Under the pieces are notes generated by a model that saw only the letters and a program-made list of their open reading frames with translations, ran no database searches and had not been told where the DNA came from. Shown one piece after another: positions 1 through 7,653 of a stretch of DNA of 64,000 nucleotides. Location of the stretch: contig JACKAC010000001.1 in the NCBI GenBank assembly GCA_020635255.1, positions 1,155,501 through 1,219,500 on the forward strand. Reading direction: 5' to 3'. The DNA comes from Ignavibacteriales bacterium (GTDB taxonomy: Bacteria; Bacteroidota; Ignavibacteria; Tepidaquicellales; Tepidaquicellaceae). The position numbers and the translations under genes are program-made. The first letter of the stretch is position 1. Each line of letters opens with the position of its first letter.

Positions 1-77
1 TCAGTTGTTTCATCGTGGTAAGATTATTGAAGGGAGCCGATAAATAATACCGATAATCACAAAAAATAACAACAAAA

Positions 78-107
78 AAAGCCGGAGTCACTAATGACCA
101 CGGCTTT
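78..107 (-). terminator. Rho-independent terminator of the tRNA-like RNA
   Basis: A hairpin with 7-bp outer stem (AAAGCCG/CGGCTTT), a small internal loop and 4-bp inner stem (GTCA/TGAC) lies 42 bases beyond the 3' end of the tRNA-like RNA. Read leftward it is followed by TTTTTTTGTTGTTATT, the expected U-tract. Read rightward no U-tract follows, so it serves the minus strand. Confidence 0.75.
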
Positions 108-148
108 AATTGATTAATCAACTAACATACTTCAGGAGAAGTAATTGC

Positions 149-290
149 TGTAGGGGAAGGACTCGAACCTTCATGGAGCGGTTAGCTCCCGTATCTCCCA
201 CTTGCTTTTGCAACTATGACCGGGAATTTATGCCGTACATCTCCGCCCTCGAGACCGGAGGGTGTGTCTGCCTGATTTCACCACCCCACA
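149..290 (-). ncRNA. tRNA-like RNA with oversized variable domain
   Basis: The minus strand folds as a cloverleaf. The acceptor stem is 7 bp (290-284 with 155-149, one G-U). Bases T283 and G282 are followed by a 3-bp D stem (281-279 with 266-264) whose loop contains GG. A26 precedes a 5-bp anticodon-type stem (262-258 with 250-246) with a 7-base loop CGGTCTC. The T arm has 5 bp (172-168 with 160-156) and loop TTCGAGT. Between the anticodon and T arms lies about 70 nt closed by GGAG(244-241)/CTCC(178-175), holding CCCG/CGGG and a TTGC-AAAA-GCAA hairpin. Ordinary Leu or Ser tRNAs have variable arms under about 25 nt. The loop lacks U33, and the encoded 3' end is GCA, not CCA. It could be a divergent Leu/Ser-type tRNA, an intron-bearing tRNA, or a regulatory tRNA mimic. 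The upstream promoter and downstream terminator suggest a stand-alone transcript. Confidence 0.6.
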
Positions 291-316
291 GTGTATTTTA
301 TCAACGAACTGAAATA

Positions 317-345
317 ATTATAATGATATTGCTATTAAATTACAA
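317..345 (-). promoter_or_regulatory. Sigma70-like promoter for the tRNA-like RNA
   Basis: On the minus strand a -35 box TTGTAA (345-340) is followed after exactly 17 bases by a -10 box TATAAT (322-317). The -10 box ends 26 bases before the first paired base of the tRNA-like RNA at 290, so a transcript would begin with a short leader of roughly 19 bases. The boxes are seen directly; activity is inferred. Bacteroidota often use other promoter consensus forms, so the match to the classical one is notable but not proof. Confidence 0.5.
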
Positions 346-422
346 TATCATTAATATATTATGTAAATTTTTATGAATACTATAATATTATATTCATATT
401 ATTAAGAAAATTGTAAAACACT

Positions 423-893
423 ATGCCCGAAACGTCCCAAAATTATGAAATTGATAAGCTGGACCGCGATATTCTCAGCATATTAATGGACGATGTTACG
501 ATTCCTTATACCGAGATCGCCAAAAAACTCCTCGTTTCCGGCGGTACAATTCATGTTAGAATGAAGAAATTGAAAGAAATGGGCGTTGTGAAAGGTGCGC
601 AATTGATCGTGGATCCGGTTAAACTCCACTACGATATAACTTCATTCATCGGTGTTTACCTCGAAAAAGGGTCGATGTACCATGACGTAGCGAAGGAGTT
701 ACGTAAGCTAGATGAAGTAGTGGAAGTTCATTATACAACAGGCGCTTATGGGCTTTTTGCTAAACTGGTTTGTAAGAATACGCAAAATCTGCGTGAGGTG
801 CTGAATGAAAAGATACAGCGAATAAAAGGGATCCAGCGAACCGAAACCTTCATCTCGCTTGAGGAATCGGTTAAACGCCAGATAAAACTCTAA
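423..893 (+). CDS. Lrp/AsnC family transcriptional regulator
   Basis: A 156-residue protein of the usual Lrp/AsnC size. The N-terminus carries the family helix-turn-helix (LDRDILSILMDD near residue 14, then YTEIAKKLLVSGGTIHVRMKKL), which binds DNA. The C-terminal half is a RAM/AsnC effector-binding fold (SFIGVYLEKG, VEVHYTTGAYGLFAKLVC). Such regulators sense amino acids or related metabolites as oligomers; the ligand here cannot be told. It is convergent with the ferric-reductase-like gene, overlapping it by 4 bases at the stop codons. It lies divergently from the tRNA-like RNA, and the AT-rich 300-422 interval must contain both promoters, so regulation of that RNA is possible but untested. 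Family call is secure; target is unknown. Confidence 0.88.
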   Translation: MPETSQNYEIDKLDRDILSILMDDVTIPYTEIAKKLLVSGGTIHVRMKKLKEMGVVKGAQLIVDPVKLHYDITSFIGVYLEKGSMYHDVAKELRKLDEVVEVHYTTGAYGLFAKLVCKNTQNLREVLNEKIQRIKGIQRTETFISLEESVKRQIKL

Positions 894-2182
894 ACAAAAT
901 CGAAATCTTCGTATTGTATCCGCTCTCTCGCAACATTTAACTTATCGAATCCTTTTAGTAACGACCGGCGCATTCCCTTCGGTCCGCAAATGTAAACATC
1001 CCTCCCGTCCAATTCCTTTATGTGATCTGCTTTAAGGAAACCCGTCTCATCAACGCATACAAGGTGAACGTGAAAATCCTTGCTCTCCAATTCCTCGAAC
1101 ACATTTTGATGAACCGCATCATCCCTGGTATCTACGCAATAGTATAGGTCTGCTTTTAATCCCGGGTACGGTTTTTCTTTAAGCTCGCGCGCCCAGCTGA
1201 TAAATGGCGCCATGCCAACACCTCCGCCTATCCAAACCTGCTCCTTCTTACCTGTCCTGTAATAAAATGTGCCGTAAGGTCCCTCGAGTTTTGCTTCGAT
1301 GCCGGGTTCGATATTTTTAAAAAGATTATTAGTGTAATCCCCGAGAGCTTTCATGATTATTTTTATTTCCTTCTCCTCCTTTACATTACATATCGTAAAC
1401 GGGTGCGACTCTTTCGTAAATTGCGGAGCGATAAAGCTGAAAAAATAATACTGCCCCGGAATGAACGGCGCTTCCTCACCGGAAGCTTTCAAAGTAATTT
1501 CCATCACTCTGTCGCTCAATTTATTTACATTTGTAACGGTGTATTGATATTTCCGTTTTATCATGTCGAATAAAAGCGTCTTGTAAACATACGCGGAAGT
1601 GCCCAGTACGCTGAGTATTATAACATAAATCAGCAGCGGCGCAAAATCGTATAGGTTGTCTTTGAGCAGAAAAATGTGAAGCATGCTGAGAATAAAAAAT
1701 ATTCCCATGAGCTTGTGGAGCCGTTTCCATTTATCGTAGGCGATGCGTATAAAGAAAGTAAACAAGAGCAATATGGTCACACCGATCACCGCGATACTGC
1801 CGAGGTCGATAGCAAGCTTGTCATGTGTCGGGAGCAGGAACGTAATGACCTGCCCGATGCCGTCGGGACGCCATCGGAATGCCATCAGCACCGGATGTAT
1901 CAACATGAAAACGTACGCGAACTTAGCCATGGTGTGGTGAGTATGATACATCGTATCCAATCCGCCGAAATATTTTTCCATCCACTTTATGCGCGAGGAA
2001 AGCAGGAACGACATAGCGAACAATGAGAAGCCCAGCATCCCGCATACCTGGCTCAGCAGGAACGTTATGGGCTTTATATTCTTGCGGAAGGTGTCGTCAA
2101 GCGGAGATAATAGCACGAGCGGAACCGCGAGAAGCGCGAACCCCCAGAAGAACCATTGTCCGATGTTATCTTTTCTGATCAT
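890..2182 (-). CDS. Ferric-reductase-like membrane flavocytochrome, FAD/NAD(P)-binding oxidoreductase
   Basis: A 430-residue integral membrane oxidoreductase. Residues about 10-200 hold six hydrophobic segments with paired histidines (HTHHTMAKFAYVF, LIHPVLMAF, RLHKLMG, LHIFLLKD) suited to b-type haem, as in ferric-reductase/YedZ-like domains. Residues about 215-430 form a ferredoxin-NADP+ reductase-type module with the FAD motif HPFTICN, the nucleotide-binding GGGVGMAPF and the C-terminal YICGPKGM. The expected reaction is electron transfer from cytosolic NAD(P)H through FAD and haem across the membrane, to ferric iron or another acceptor. It stands alone on the minus strand. The physiological substrate cannot be inferred from the sequence. 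Confidence 0.85.
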   Translation of the reverse strand: MIRKDNIGQWFFWGFALLAVPLVLLSPLDDTFRKNIKPITFLLSQVCGMLGFSLFAMSFLLSSRIKWMEKYFGGLDTMYHTHHTMAKFAYVFMLIHPVLMAFRWRPDGIGQVITFLLPTHDKLAIDLGSIAVIGVTILLLFTFFIRIAYDKWKRLHKLMGIFFILSMLHIFLLKDNLYDFAPLLIYVIILSVLGTSAYVYKTLLFDMIKRKYQYTVTNVNKLSDRVMEITLKASGEEAPFIPGQYYFFSFIAPQFTKESHPFTICNVKEEKEIKIIMKALGDYTNNLFKNIEPGIEAKLEGPYGTFYYRTGKKEQVWIGGGVGMAPFISWARELKEKPYPGLKADLYYCVDTRDDAVHQNVFEELESKDFHVHLVCVDETGFLKADHIKELDGRDVYICGPKGMRRSLLKGFDKLNVARERIQYEDFDFV

Positions 2183-2259
2183 CTATGGAAATAACATTTA
2201 TATACAAAATTAAGATATTCACGCGAGAAATGTGATTCAATACGGGAGTGATGCTGGAG

Positions 2260-2553
2260 CTACATGGAGGTGGAAAGGTTTATTAGTATAATAAATAATA
2301 TGACGATAAATGCTATCACAATACCGCCAATGCATTCATACTTGGCATCCCTTTTTTTAACAGCCTCCTCATCCTCTTCGTCATAATCGTCTTTTACTTC
2401 AGGATAGTAATTTTCATCTTTGCGTGAAAACATCCCGCTGACCATTTCACCCAGATTTCTTGTAAACTTGTTAAACCAATAATGAAATATTCCAAAGAGT
2501 ATAAATAAAATAACTGCAAGGATGAAATATCCTATTCCCTTTGGTTCACCCAT
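2260..2553 (-). CDS. Small membrane protein of unknown function
   Basis: A 97-residue protein with two hydrophobic segments (about residues 8-27 and 74-93) separated by a charged, strongly acidic cytosolic-type loop (YPEVKDDYDEEDEEAVKKRD). I do not recognise the family. Its ATG directly follows the stop of the 86-residue gene upstream with no spacer, so the two are almost certainly cotranscribed and translationally coupled. Both are two-helix membrane proteins, suggesting a small envelope pair. Confidence 0.6.
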   Translation of the reverse strand: MGEPKGIGYFILAVILFILFGIFHYWFNKFTRNLGEMVSGMFSRKDENYYPEVKDDYDEEDEEAVKKRDAKYECIGGIVIAFIVILFIILINLSTSM

Positions 2554-2814
2554 TTAATTCCCCGATATCAGGTAAATGAATAGCGCGAGTATGATGACCT
2601 GGGCGAGAATGCCGGCGGTGATGAAGAGCTTGTCTTTGCCGGTGTACTTTTCGCCGTGTTGTATCGGTGTGTAATCTTTGAATGGGGTGAGTATGAATTT
2701 GCCGAGACGGCGGTCGCGCTCGAATGCACGGGCGTAATTTCCCATGACGGCGCGTATGAGTATGAAGGCGCCGAGCCCGATGAGGAAGAGTTCGATGGGG
2801 GAGTAGTGGCTCAT
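2554..2814 (-). CDS. Small membrane protein of unknown function
   Basis: An 86-residue protein with a hydrophobic N-terminal segment (IELFLIGLGAFILIRAVMG) and a second near the C-terminus (LFITAGILAQVIILALFIYLI), joined by a basic, arginine-rich loop. No recognisable domain. It is the upstream member of a two-gene unit with the 97-residue membrane protein, whose start codon abuts its stop. It lies 21 bases downstream of the secreted 325-residue protein gene and may share its transcript. Confidence 0.55.
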   Translation of the reverse strand: MSHYSPIELFLIGLGAFILIRAVMGNYARAFERDRRLGKFILTPFKDYTPIQHGEKYTGKDKLFITAGILAQVIILALFIYLISGN

Positions 2815-2835
2815 ATATTAATCGGGTAAATCAAA

Positions 2836-3813
2836 TTACGGGAAGACAACATTTTCCAGAAGTGATAACACATCATCTGTCAAAGATTCTATTGTGTTCA
2901 TATTTAAACCCTGAATAATAAAAAAAGTATATATGAAATCAGATCCATATATTGAAAGTGTCTTTGTTGGAAGTGTAGATCCATCGGATATCTTTTTTAA
3001 AAGGACATCCAATAAAACCGCATCTTTTCCGCCGACAGTAGTCTTTCCATAACCCGTGAGCTCGGAGCTCATTCCAGATGAAAATAAAGCATCGATTGCT
3101 CCTTTGTAACTCTCATAATTTTTGTCAATGTCCTCGTACACTTCGCTAAAGGATTTCCCGTATTTGTTCTTATCCGTTATTATCACGATGAATCCCTTAT
3201 CATTCTGAAGAGCATGATATCCTTTGAAATTACTATACTGCCAGTTATCCGGGTAATTGATCATAAGCCCGGTTAAGGAATCGGTAATTACTCCCGGAGT
3301 AAACCCGGGAAACCGCGCCGCTTTAAGGATATCATCGATCTCTGCAACGAACGGCTTGTAATTTTCTTCAATTGTCATCGCCGAAAAATTAACCATATAA
3401 CCTTTGTAATAAGTCATAATAGCTTTTACCTTTAAGATCTCATCAGTGCCAGTATTAAATTTCTGGCTTATATTTAGCACCATATAGACCGATCGTTCTC
3501 CGCTTATGTAGGTAGTACCATGCTCTAATAATCCTTCACCCGTGATGCCGGGGAACATGGTTTTTATAAGTTCTTTATCAGAACCTAAGGCTTGGTTAAA
3601 AGCAATCGGGTCGAAGGGTTCTCTTGTTTTCTGTGAGATAATATTTAATTGCCCGAGCTTATTATGAATGACAATTGTGCTGTCCTCCTGTATATAGCTC
3701 CATCCTTCCGGATAATCTATCGTTAAGCCTGTATTAATATCGGTCAGTGTGCCCTGCGCTAAGGTGATGTTTATCGTGATGAACGATATGATGAGTGTGA
3801 TAGCAGTTTTCAT
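2836..3813 (-). CDS. Secreted protein with two PsbP/DUF1795-like repeats
   Basis: A 325-residue protein with an N-terminal signal peptide (AITLIISFITINITLAQG). The mature part is an internal duplication: each half opens with the same pattern, TGLTIDYPEGWSY near residue 28 and TGLMINYPDNWQY near residue 184. Each continues with a beta-rich domain and a helix ending in a segment such as EIDDILKAARFPGF. The opening 'YPxxW' motif is typical of PsbP-like or DUF1795-type domains that occur in many secreted bacterial proteins. No catalytic residues are apparent, so it is probably a periplasmic binding or structural protein. Upstream lies a long non-coding tract. Confidence 0.6.
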   Translation of the reverse strand: MKTAITLIISFITINITLAQGTLTDINTGLTIDYPEGWSYIQEDSTIVIHNKLGQLNIISQKTREPFDPIAFNQALGSDKELIKTMFPGITGEGLLEHGTTYISGERSVYMVLNISQKFNTGTDEILKVKAIMTYYKGYMVNFSAMTIEENYKPFVAEIDDILKAARFPGFTPGVITDSLTGLMINYPDNWQYSNFKGYHALQNDKGFIVIITDKNKYGKSFSEVYEDIDKNYESYKGAIDALFSSGMSSELTGYGKTTVGGKDAVLLDVLLKKISDGSTLPTKTLSIYGSDFIYTFFIIQGLNMNTIESLTDDVLSLLENVVFP

Positions 3814-3870
3814 ATCAGAATATAATAAGGCTTTTGAAAAAAAACAGTGGTCTTCTGAGTTCTAAATATA

Positions 3871-4417
3871 CGACGGCTCAATGGAAAATATGTTTCCAAC
3901 GGGCTCTTTGGGCTTGATCCCCCGCATCCGCTCCGCTTGTGCGGGGCAGGCTCCAGAGCCAAAAGATCAAGACCTCTAGTGTAAATGTTTGCCTTCGGCG
4001 ACTTCTTTTGCTTGCCTCCCGCATCGAGTGCGGGACAGGCGCCAGAAGCAAAAGGGCAGTCTAACGTAAATCGTCTAAAGCCACACTTCGTGTGAGTTCT
4101 TTTGTCTTGATACAAAAGAACCCCCGAAGGGGCAGGCAAAAGATCAAGGCCTCTAGTGTAAATTGTCTAACAATTGCTGCGTTTTTTGCTCGAAGAAAAA
4201 AACTCGCTCGAACCCGGTAAACCGGGTAAGACCTCGCTCAGACCACCGCTAAAGCCACCGCATTCTGCGGGACAAGCGGGGCAGGCAGTTTTTCTTCGTC
4301 CCTTCGGAAGCGCAAAAAGCCTCACAATTTTACCCCGACTCGTCGGGGCCGACAATTTACACATGGCCGTTTGGAGACTCCTTCGGAGTCTATGGAAACG
4401 ACGATTTCCGTAATGGC
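3871..4417. repeat. Palindromic intergenic element, copy 1
   Basis: A compound element opening with CGACGGCTCAATGGAAAAT and closing with CGATTTCCGTAATGGC, which are imperfect inverted copies. Inside are a perfect 10-bp hairpin GTTCTTTTGT-6-ACAAAAGAAC (4096-4121), several copies of a CTTTTG...CAAAAG theme, and the segment ACTCGCTCGAAC...AAGACCTCGCTCAGAC that recurs in copy 2. Small ORFs inside lack the codon style of neighbouring genes, so I treat it as non-coding. Related copies lie at 5304-5508, 10166-10595, 12692-12762 and about 40235-40410. Confidence 0.6.
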
Positions 4418-4603
4418 TTTGAATCACCTTCGGTGATTACTTGGTATAGTGTAATATTTGTTTTGTTGTGGTAGTGTGTTTGTGTTTGTTTTTTTCTTAA
4501 CCCCCCTCTTTCCCCCCTTTGTAAAATGGGGGATGATTTATCATCTTCGTTTACAGTTTGTGTTAAGGGATATAGTTTATTTCATCGTATTTAGTTTTCT
4601 CCT

Positions 4604-4646
4604 CTGGATTCCCGCCTTCGCCCCGTAGGGGCTCGCAGGAATGACA
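4604..4646. repeat. REP-like palindrome
   Basis: A short interrupted palindrome of the GGATTCC...GGAATGACA type with a CCCC-GTA-GGGG core. A shorter relative is found at 7955-7978. Such units are common extragenic palindromes; their role is unknown. The flanking 4420-4600 stretch has C- and G-tracts (about 4500-4532) but no gene that I can support. Confidence 0.45.
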
Positions 4647-4717
4647 AATAAGAGAAGGATGACAAAAATATAAACAGGCTAGCCTGATTTCGTTGTATCA
4701 TACGTTATACAGTATTT

Positions 4718-5190
4718 ATGGCAAGTATCCCACAGAGGATAAGGATACAACTGCTCCTTCTGCCGAAGGCGACGGAACACCTTCACGCGATCAGAATCGC
4801 ATTACAGACGGCTGAACTGTTACGTTGGACTTTTTAGTAGAGGTCCAAGCCACGGGTCACTATTAGACTCTCACCGCCGAAGGGAATATACATATCACCC
4901 TTCCACAACATCCCTCACCGAAAGCACATATCGGTTTGCATTAAACGATCCTCTCGCAATTTATGCCGGAGGGACAGCTTATGCTGCCGGTAGAGACCCT
5001 TCGAAGTGAAGTAACCAAGCGGTCCCGCCCGCCTAGCGACCTGGGACATTGGCAATCTCTGCTTAAGCAACAGTGAAAGCGGCGCAAGTTAGACAAACAG
5101 AACACCGCGGAGCGCGGATATGCCGTTCCTGCCGTAAATACCGGTTCAATTGATGCCGAAGGCATGCCTACTAAGAAACAAAACCAACGG
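4718..5190. other. Unidentified GC-richer structured non-coding stretch
   Basis: About 470 bases between two palindromic elements, clearly richer in G+C than the surrounding DNA and dense in short hairpins: GTATCC...GGATAC (4724-4746), GCC-GAA-GGC, GCGAT...ATCGC (4786-4800), GGAC...GTCC (about 4827-4845), GCCGG...GCCGG-type arms near 4965-4990, and ATGCC-GAA-GGCAT (5153-5165). Open frames are short and broken. It does not show hallmarks of RNase P RNA, tmRNA, 6S or SRP RNA. It may be an unknown structured RNA, a decayed mobile element or an RNA relic. Confidence 0.3.
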
Positions 5191-5303
5191 CAATGAACTG
5201 GTTATTCGAATAACTGTACAAAGATAGTATGTAAGTCAAGCGTATTAAATGAAGAAAAGGTTAGATACGTATCTATACTTTTTTGTTTTCTTTTAGAATG
5301 TAT

Positions 5304-5508
5304 GTACTTTTGACCGCGCAAAAGTACCAAAACGCGCCGGCTTAATGAAGATCGTCTAAAATTCCCCGTGTTCTGCGCTCGAACGGCTAAACTCGCTCGA
5401 ACCCCGATAGATCGGGGTAAGACCTCGCTCAGACAGTACCCGTTCGTTCCTGCTTCGCCGGAATCGCTTGAAGCCGGGAAATTTTTAATCGCCGATCTTC
5501 ATAATGCC
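5304..5508. repeat. Palindromic intergenic element, copy 2
   Basis: Opens with a perfect hairpin GTACTTTTG-ACCGCG-CAAAAGTAC (5304-5327). It is followed by terminal inverted repeats GGCTTAATGAAGATCG (5339-5354) and CGATCTTCATAATGCC (5493-5508), which match at 14 of 16 positions. The inner flanks also pair (AAAATTCCCCG with CGGGAAATTTTT), giving a long imperfect stem around a CTCGCTCGAAC/CTCGCTCAGAC core shared with copy 1. This is the clearest copy of the family. Its right end is 12 bases from the start of the AT-rich accessory cassette. Confidence 0.7.
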
Positions 5509-5519
5509 GTTTGATCAAA

Positions 5520-6311
5520 TTATAATGAAGCTAGAATGTCTTTGACTTTTGTAAATGAAGTTTCCCAAGTTGATTTGGGATGAGTTTGTTTCTCTTTTTC
5601 TATTCGAGCAATTAGTTCTTTCTCAATGTTTGCGGATATATAATCATTAATCGCTGTTACTTTTAAAGAAGCAGAATGTGCACCACTAGTAATTCTCATG
5701 CTATTTAAGGCAACCAAAAATCCCTGATAGTAAAGGGAAATTCTATAAACATCATCGAATTTGTATAAACTAATTTCCTTGGTTGATGAAAAACTATAAT
5801 TAGCAATATATAATGCGATTAATCCACTAAAAGAAGAGTATTTTAGTAAAGATTTTATGGTTTCATCATTAACTTTATCAATATTGTCCTTTGTTGGAAT
5901 TTCTTTTGAAACGTTAGCTGAACTTTCAACTTTTTCAATAAAACTATCTAATCGCTTATGAGTTTTATCTGTGGATTCAGTAATAATTTCTGAAATACTT
6001 TCCGTAACATGCTCAATCTTATTCTTAAGATCTGATGTAGCATTATTTAAAGTTAATGCGTTTTCTTCAATATCTTGCGAAACGTCCTTCAAAGAACCAA
6101 CAATATTATGAAAAGAAGCATTGGAAATATAAGCGTAAACGATTGCTAACACAGCAAGAGCCATTGAAGTGAGTGTCATTCCAAAAGTAAAATAATCGAC
6201 AATTATCTTTACACCTCCTAGGTATAAAGTAAGTAACGTTATGATTATTAGGCTTAGTATCAGGACAATATAAAAAAAATGAATTCTTACATTATTTTTA
6301 ATTTTCTCCAT
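5520..6311 (-). CDS. Hypothetical membrane protein with coiled coil
   Basis: A 263-residue protein, not recognised. Two hydrophobic segments lie near the N-terminus (HFFYIVLILSLIIITLLTLYL, then TLTSMALAVLAIVYAYI). A long heptad-like helix follows (about residues 75-150, with SLKDVSQDIEENALTLNN and NKIEHVTESISEII), and then a globular C-terminal half. The topology resembles membrane-anchored sensors with cytosolic coiled coils, but no enzymatic motif is seen. It is strongly AT-rich compared with the housekeeping genes and is transcribed away from the 6467-7887 genes. The genes on either side of the 6312-6466 gap therefore look like one divergently transcribed accessory cassette. Function unknown. 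Confidence 0.6.
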   Translation of the reverse strand: MEKIKNNVRIHFFYIVLILSLIIITLLTLYLGGVKIIVDYFTFGMTLTSMALAVLAIVYAYISNASFHNIVGSLKDVSQDIEENALTLNNATSDLKNKIEHVTESISEIITESTDKTHKRLDSFIEKVESSANVSKEIPTKDNIDKVNDETIKSLLKYSSFSGLIALYIANYSFSSTKEISLYKFDDVYRISLYYQGFLVALNSMRITSGAHSASLKVTAINDYISANIEKELIARIEKEKQTHPKSTWETSFTKVKDILASL

Positions 6312-6466
6312 TTAAACTATTCATTATAATTTGTGAAAACAATATTTAAAATAGAATAATAAAAATTTTATTTATGAAATACGATATTGAATATAAATAA
6401 AATTACTAATAATTTCTTACCAAAATAACTTTAACTATTTTCTATTTTTGGAATTCAAATTTTAAA

Positions 6467-6778
6467 ATGAGAAGAAATATACTTGCCATTGGAAGGGATG
6501 GAATACCTGATCAGTATTCAACTCAACTATTTGAAAAAATTGAAAATGAGGTAAGGAAACTTAACATACCTTCAGATTGGAAGTTTAGAAAATGTTTTAA
6601 ACCAAATAGTTCTGGACTTAATCAAGCTGGGGAATTACTATTTAAAGCTAATAGTTGGGTAATGGAATTTTATTTAAATGATGCTTTTTATGAACAGTTT
6701 GCAATAAGTAATATAAAAGAGCTTTATAAAATTGGAATAGCAAAGAAGAATTTAGAAAACCGAATAAATAAACTATAA
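6467..6778 (+). CDS. Hypothetical protein, probably the N-terminal part of a broken 383-codon gene
   Basis: A 103-residue frame (starts MRRNILAIGRDG, ends NLENRINKL) of unknown family, with a compact alpha/beta composition and a terminal amphipathic helix. Its TAA stop at 6776-6778 is followed at once, in the same reading frame, by the 279-residue frame. The terminal helix here and the Lys/Glu-rich helix at the start of the next frame read as one continuous coiled coil across the stop. The simplest reading is one original protein of about 383 codons with a nonsense codon. Two separate genes with a TTG start for the second remain possible. No Shine-Dalgarno sequence precedes that TTG. Confidence 0.5.
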   Translation: MRRNILAIGRDGIPDQYSTQLFEKIENEVRKLNIPSDWKFRKCFKPNSSGLNQAGELLFKANSWVMEFYLNDAFYEQFAISNIKELYKIGIAKKNLENRINKL

Positions 6779-7618
6779 TTGTTTAACAAAGAAATTGAAA
6801 ATAATAATACAGAATTAATACACTTTAAATCTGAGTTAGAAAAGACCAGATCTTCAAAATTTCAAAAAGCTATAACGAAGTTTATTTTGGCTGCTCTTGG
6901 TAGTATTCCATGGGTTGGTGGTTTTGTTGCCGCAGCTGCAAGTCTTAAGACTGAAGAGAAAGATACAAAGCAAGAGGAAATCCAAAATCAATGGCTTGAA
7001 GAACACAGCAAAAAAATGCAAAAATTAGGATTAACAATTTTAGAAATTACAAAGAGGTTTGATAGTATAGGAGAGGAAATTGGTGATAGAATAAGTAGTG
7101 AAGAATATCTTGATATTGTTAGAAAAGCTTTTAGATCTTGGGATGAAGCTGATACAGATGAAAAGCGGAAATATGTATCAAATTTAATTGAAAACTCAGC
7201 TGGTACTCGAATTTGTTCTGATGATGTTATAAGATTATTTATAGATTGGTTAGATCAGTACCATGAATCACACTTTGCGGTGATAAAAGAAATTTATAAA
7301 ACACCAGGTGTAACTAGATATGATATTTGGATAAATACGTATGGTGAATTAGTAAGAGAAGATTCTGCTGAAGCAGATTTGTTTAAGTTATTAATAAGAG
7401 ATTTAAGCACGGGCGGAGTTATTAGACAGGCAAGAGATACAACTGAAGATGGAAGATTTTTAAAGAAAACTCCAATAAAAACGAGTGTAAAATCGAAGAC
7501 GATGGAATCTGCGTTTGAAGCAACCAAACCATATTTGCTTACAGAATTAGGAAAACAATTTGTCCATTATACTATGACAGAGCTAGTACCTCGCGTTACT
7601 TCAGAAAATAGCAATTAA
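6779..7618 (+). CDS. Hypothetical protein with membrane-active hairpin and winged-helix-like C-terminus
   Basis: A 279-residue frame whose only available start is the TTG directly after the preceding stop, or an internal ATG near residue 80. Near residues 25-52 there is a glycine/alanine-rich hydrophobic hairpin (ILAALGSIPWVGGFVAAAASL) of the kind found in pore-forming or membrane-associating helices. A Lys/Glu helix follows, then a helical domain (EEYLDIVRKAFRSWDEADTD). The end looks like a winged helix (ADLFKLLIRDLSTGG ... PYLLTELGKQF). I cannot name the family. AT-rich composition and neighbours suggest an accessory or defence-type gene. It lies in the same frame as the upstream 103-residue ORF and is probably its severed C-terminal part. 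Confidence 0.5.
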   Translation: MFNKEIENNNTELIHFKSELEKTRSSKFQKAITKFILAALGSIPWVGGFVAAAASLKTEEKDTKQEEIQNQWLEEHSKKMQKLGLTILEITKRFDSIGEEIGDRISSEEYLDIVRKAFRSWDEADTDEKRKYVSNLIENSAGTRICSDDVIRLFIDWLDQYHESHFAVIKEIYKTPGVTRYDIWINTYGELVREDSAEADLFKLLIRDLSTGGVIRQARDTTEDGRFLKKTPIKTSVKSKTMESAFEATKPYLLTELGKQFVHYTMTELVPRVTSENSN

Positions 7619-7653
7619 ATTTATTATCTCATTAATTAAAATTATATAAAAAT

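Noticed and set aside
1..60. Possible 3' ends of a rightward gene entering from the left edge (frames ending at 43 or 47).
   Set aside because: Only 13-14 codons are visible in either frame, neither matches a known C-terminus, and two frames are equally open, so no gene can be supported.
149..290. Selenocysteine tRNA.
   Set aside because: The acceptor stem is 7 bp and the D stem 3 bp, unlike the 8-bp and 6-bp stems of SelC, and the anticodon-type loop does not contain UCA.
3810..4427. Small open frames on both strands within the palindromic element.
   Set aside because: They consist of Lys/Pro/Ser/Arg-rich translations of hairpins, lie in both strands and have no homology pattern or ribosome-binding site.
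4718..5190. RNase P RNA or tmRNA.
   Set aside because: The conserved RNase P core (GAGGAAAGTCC, ACAGAA) and tmRNA ends were not found on either strand.
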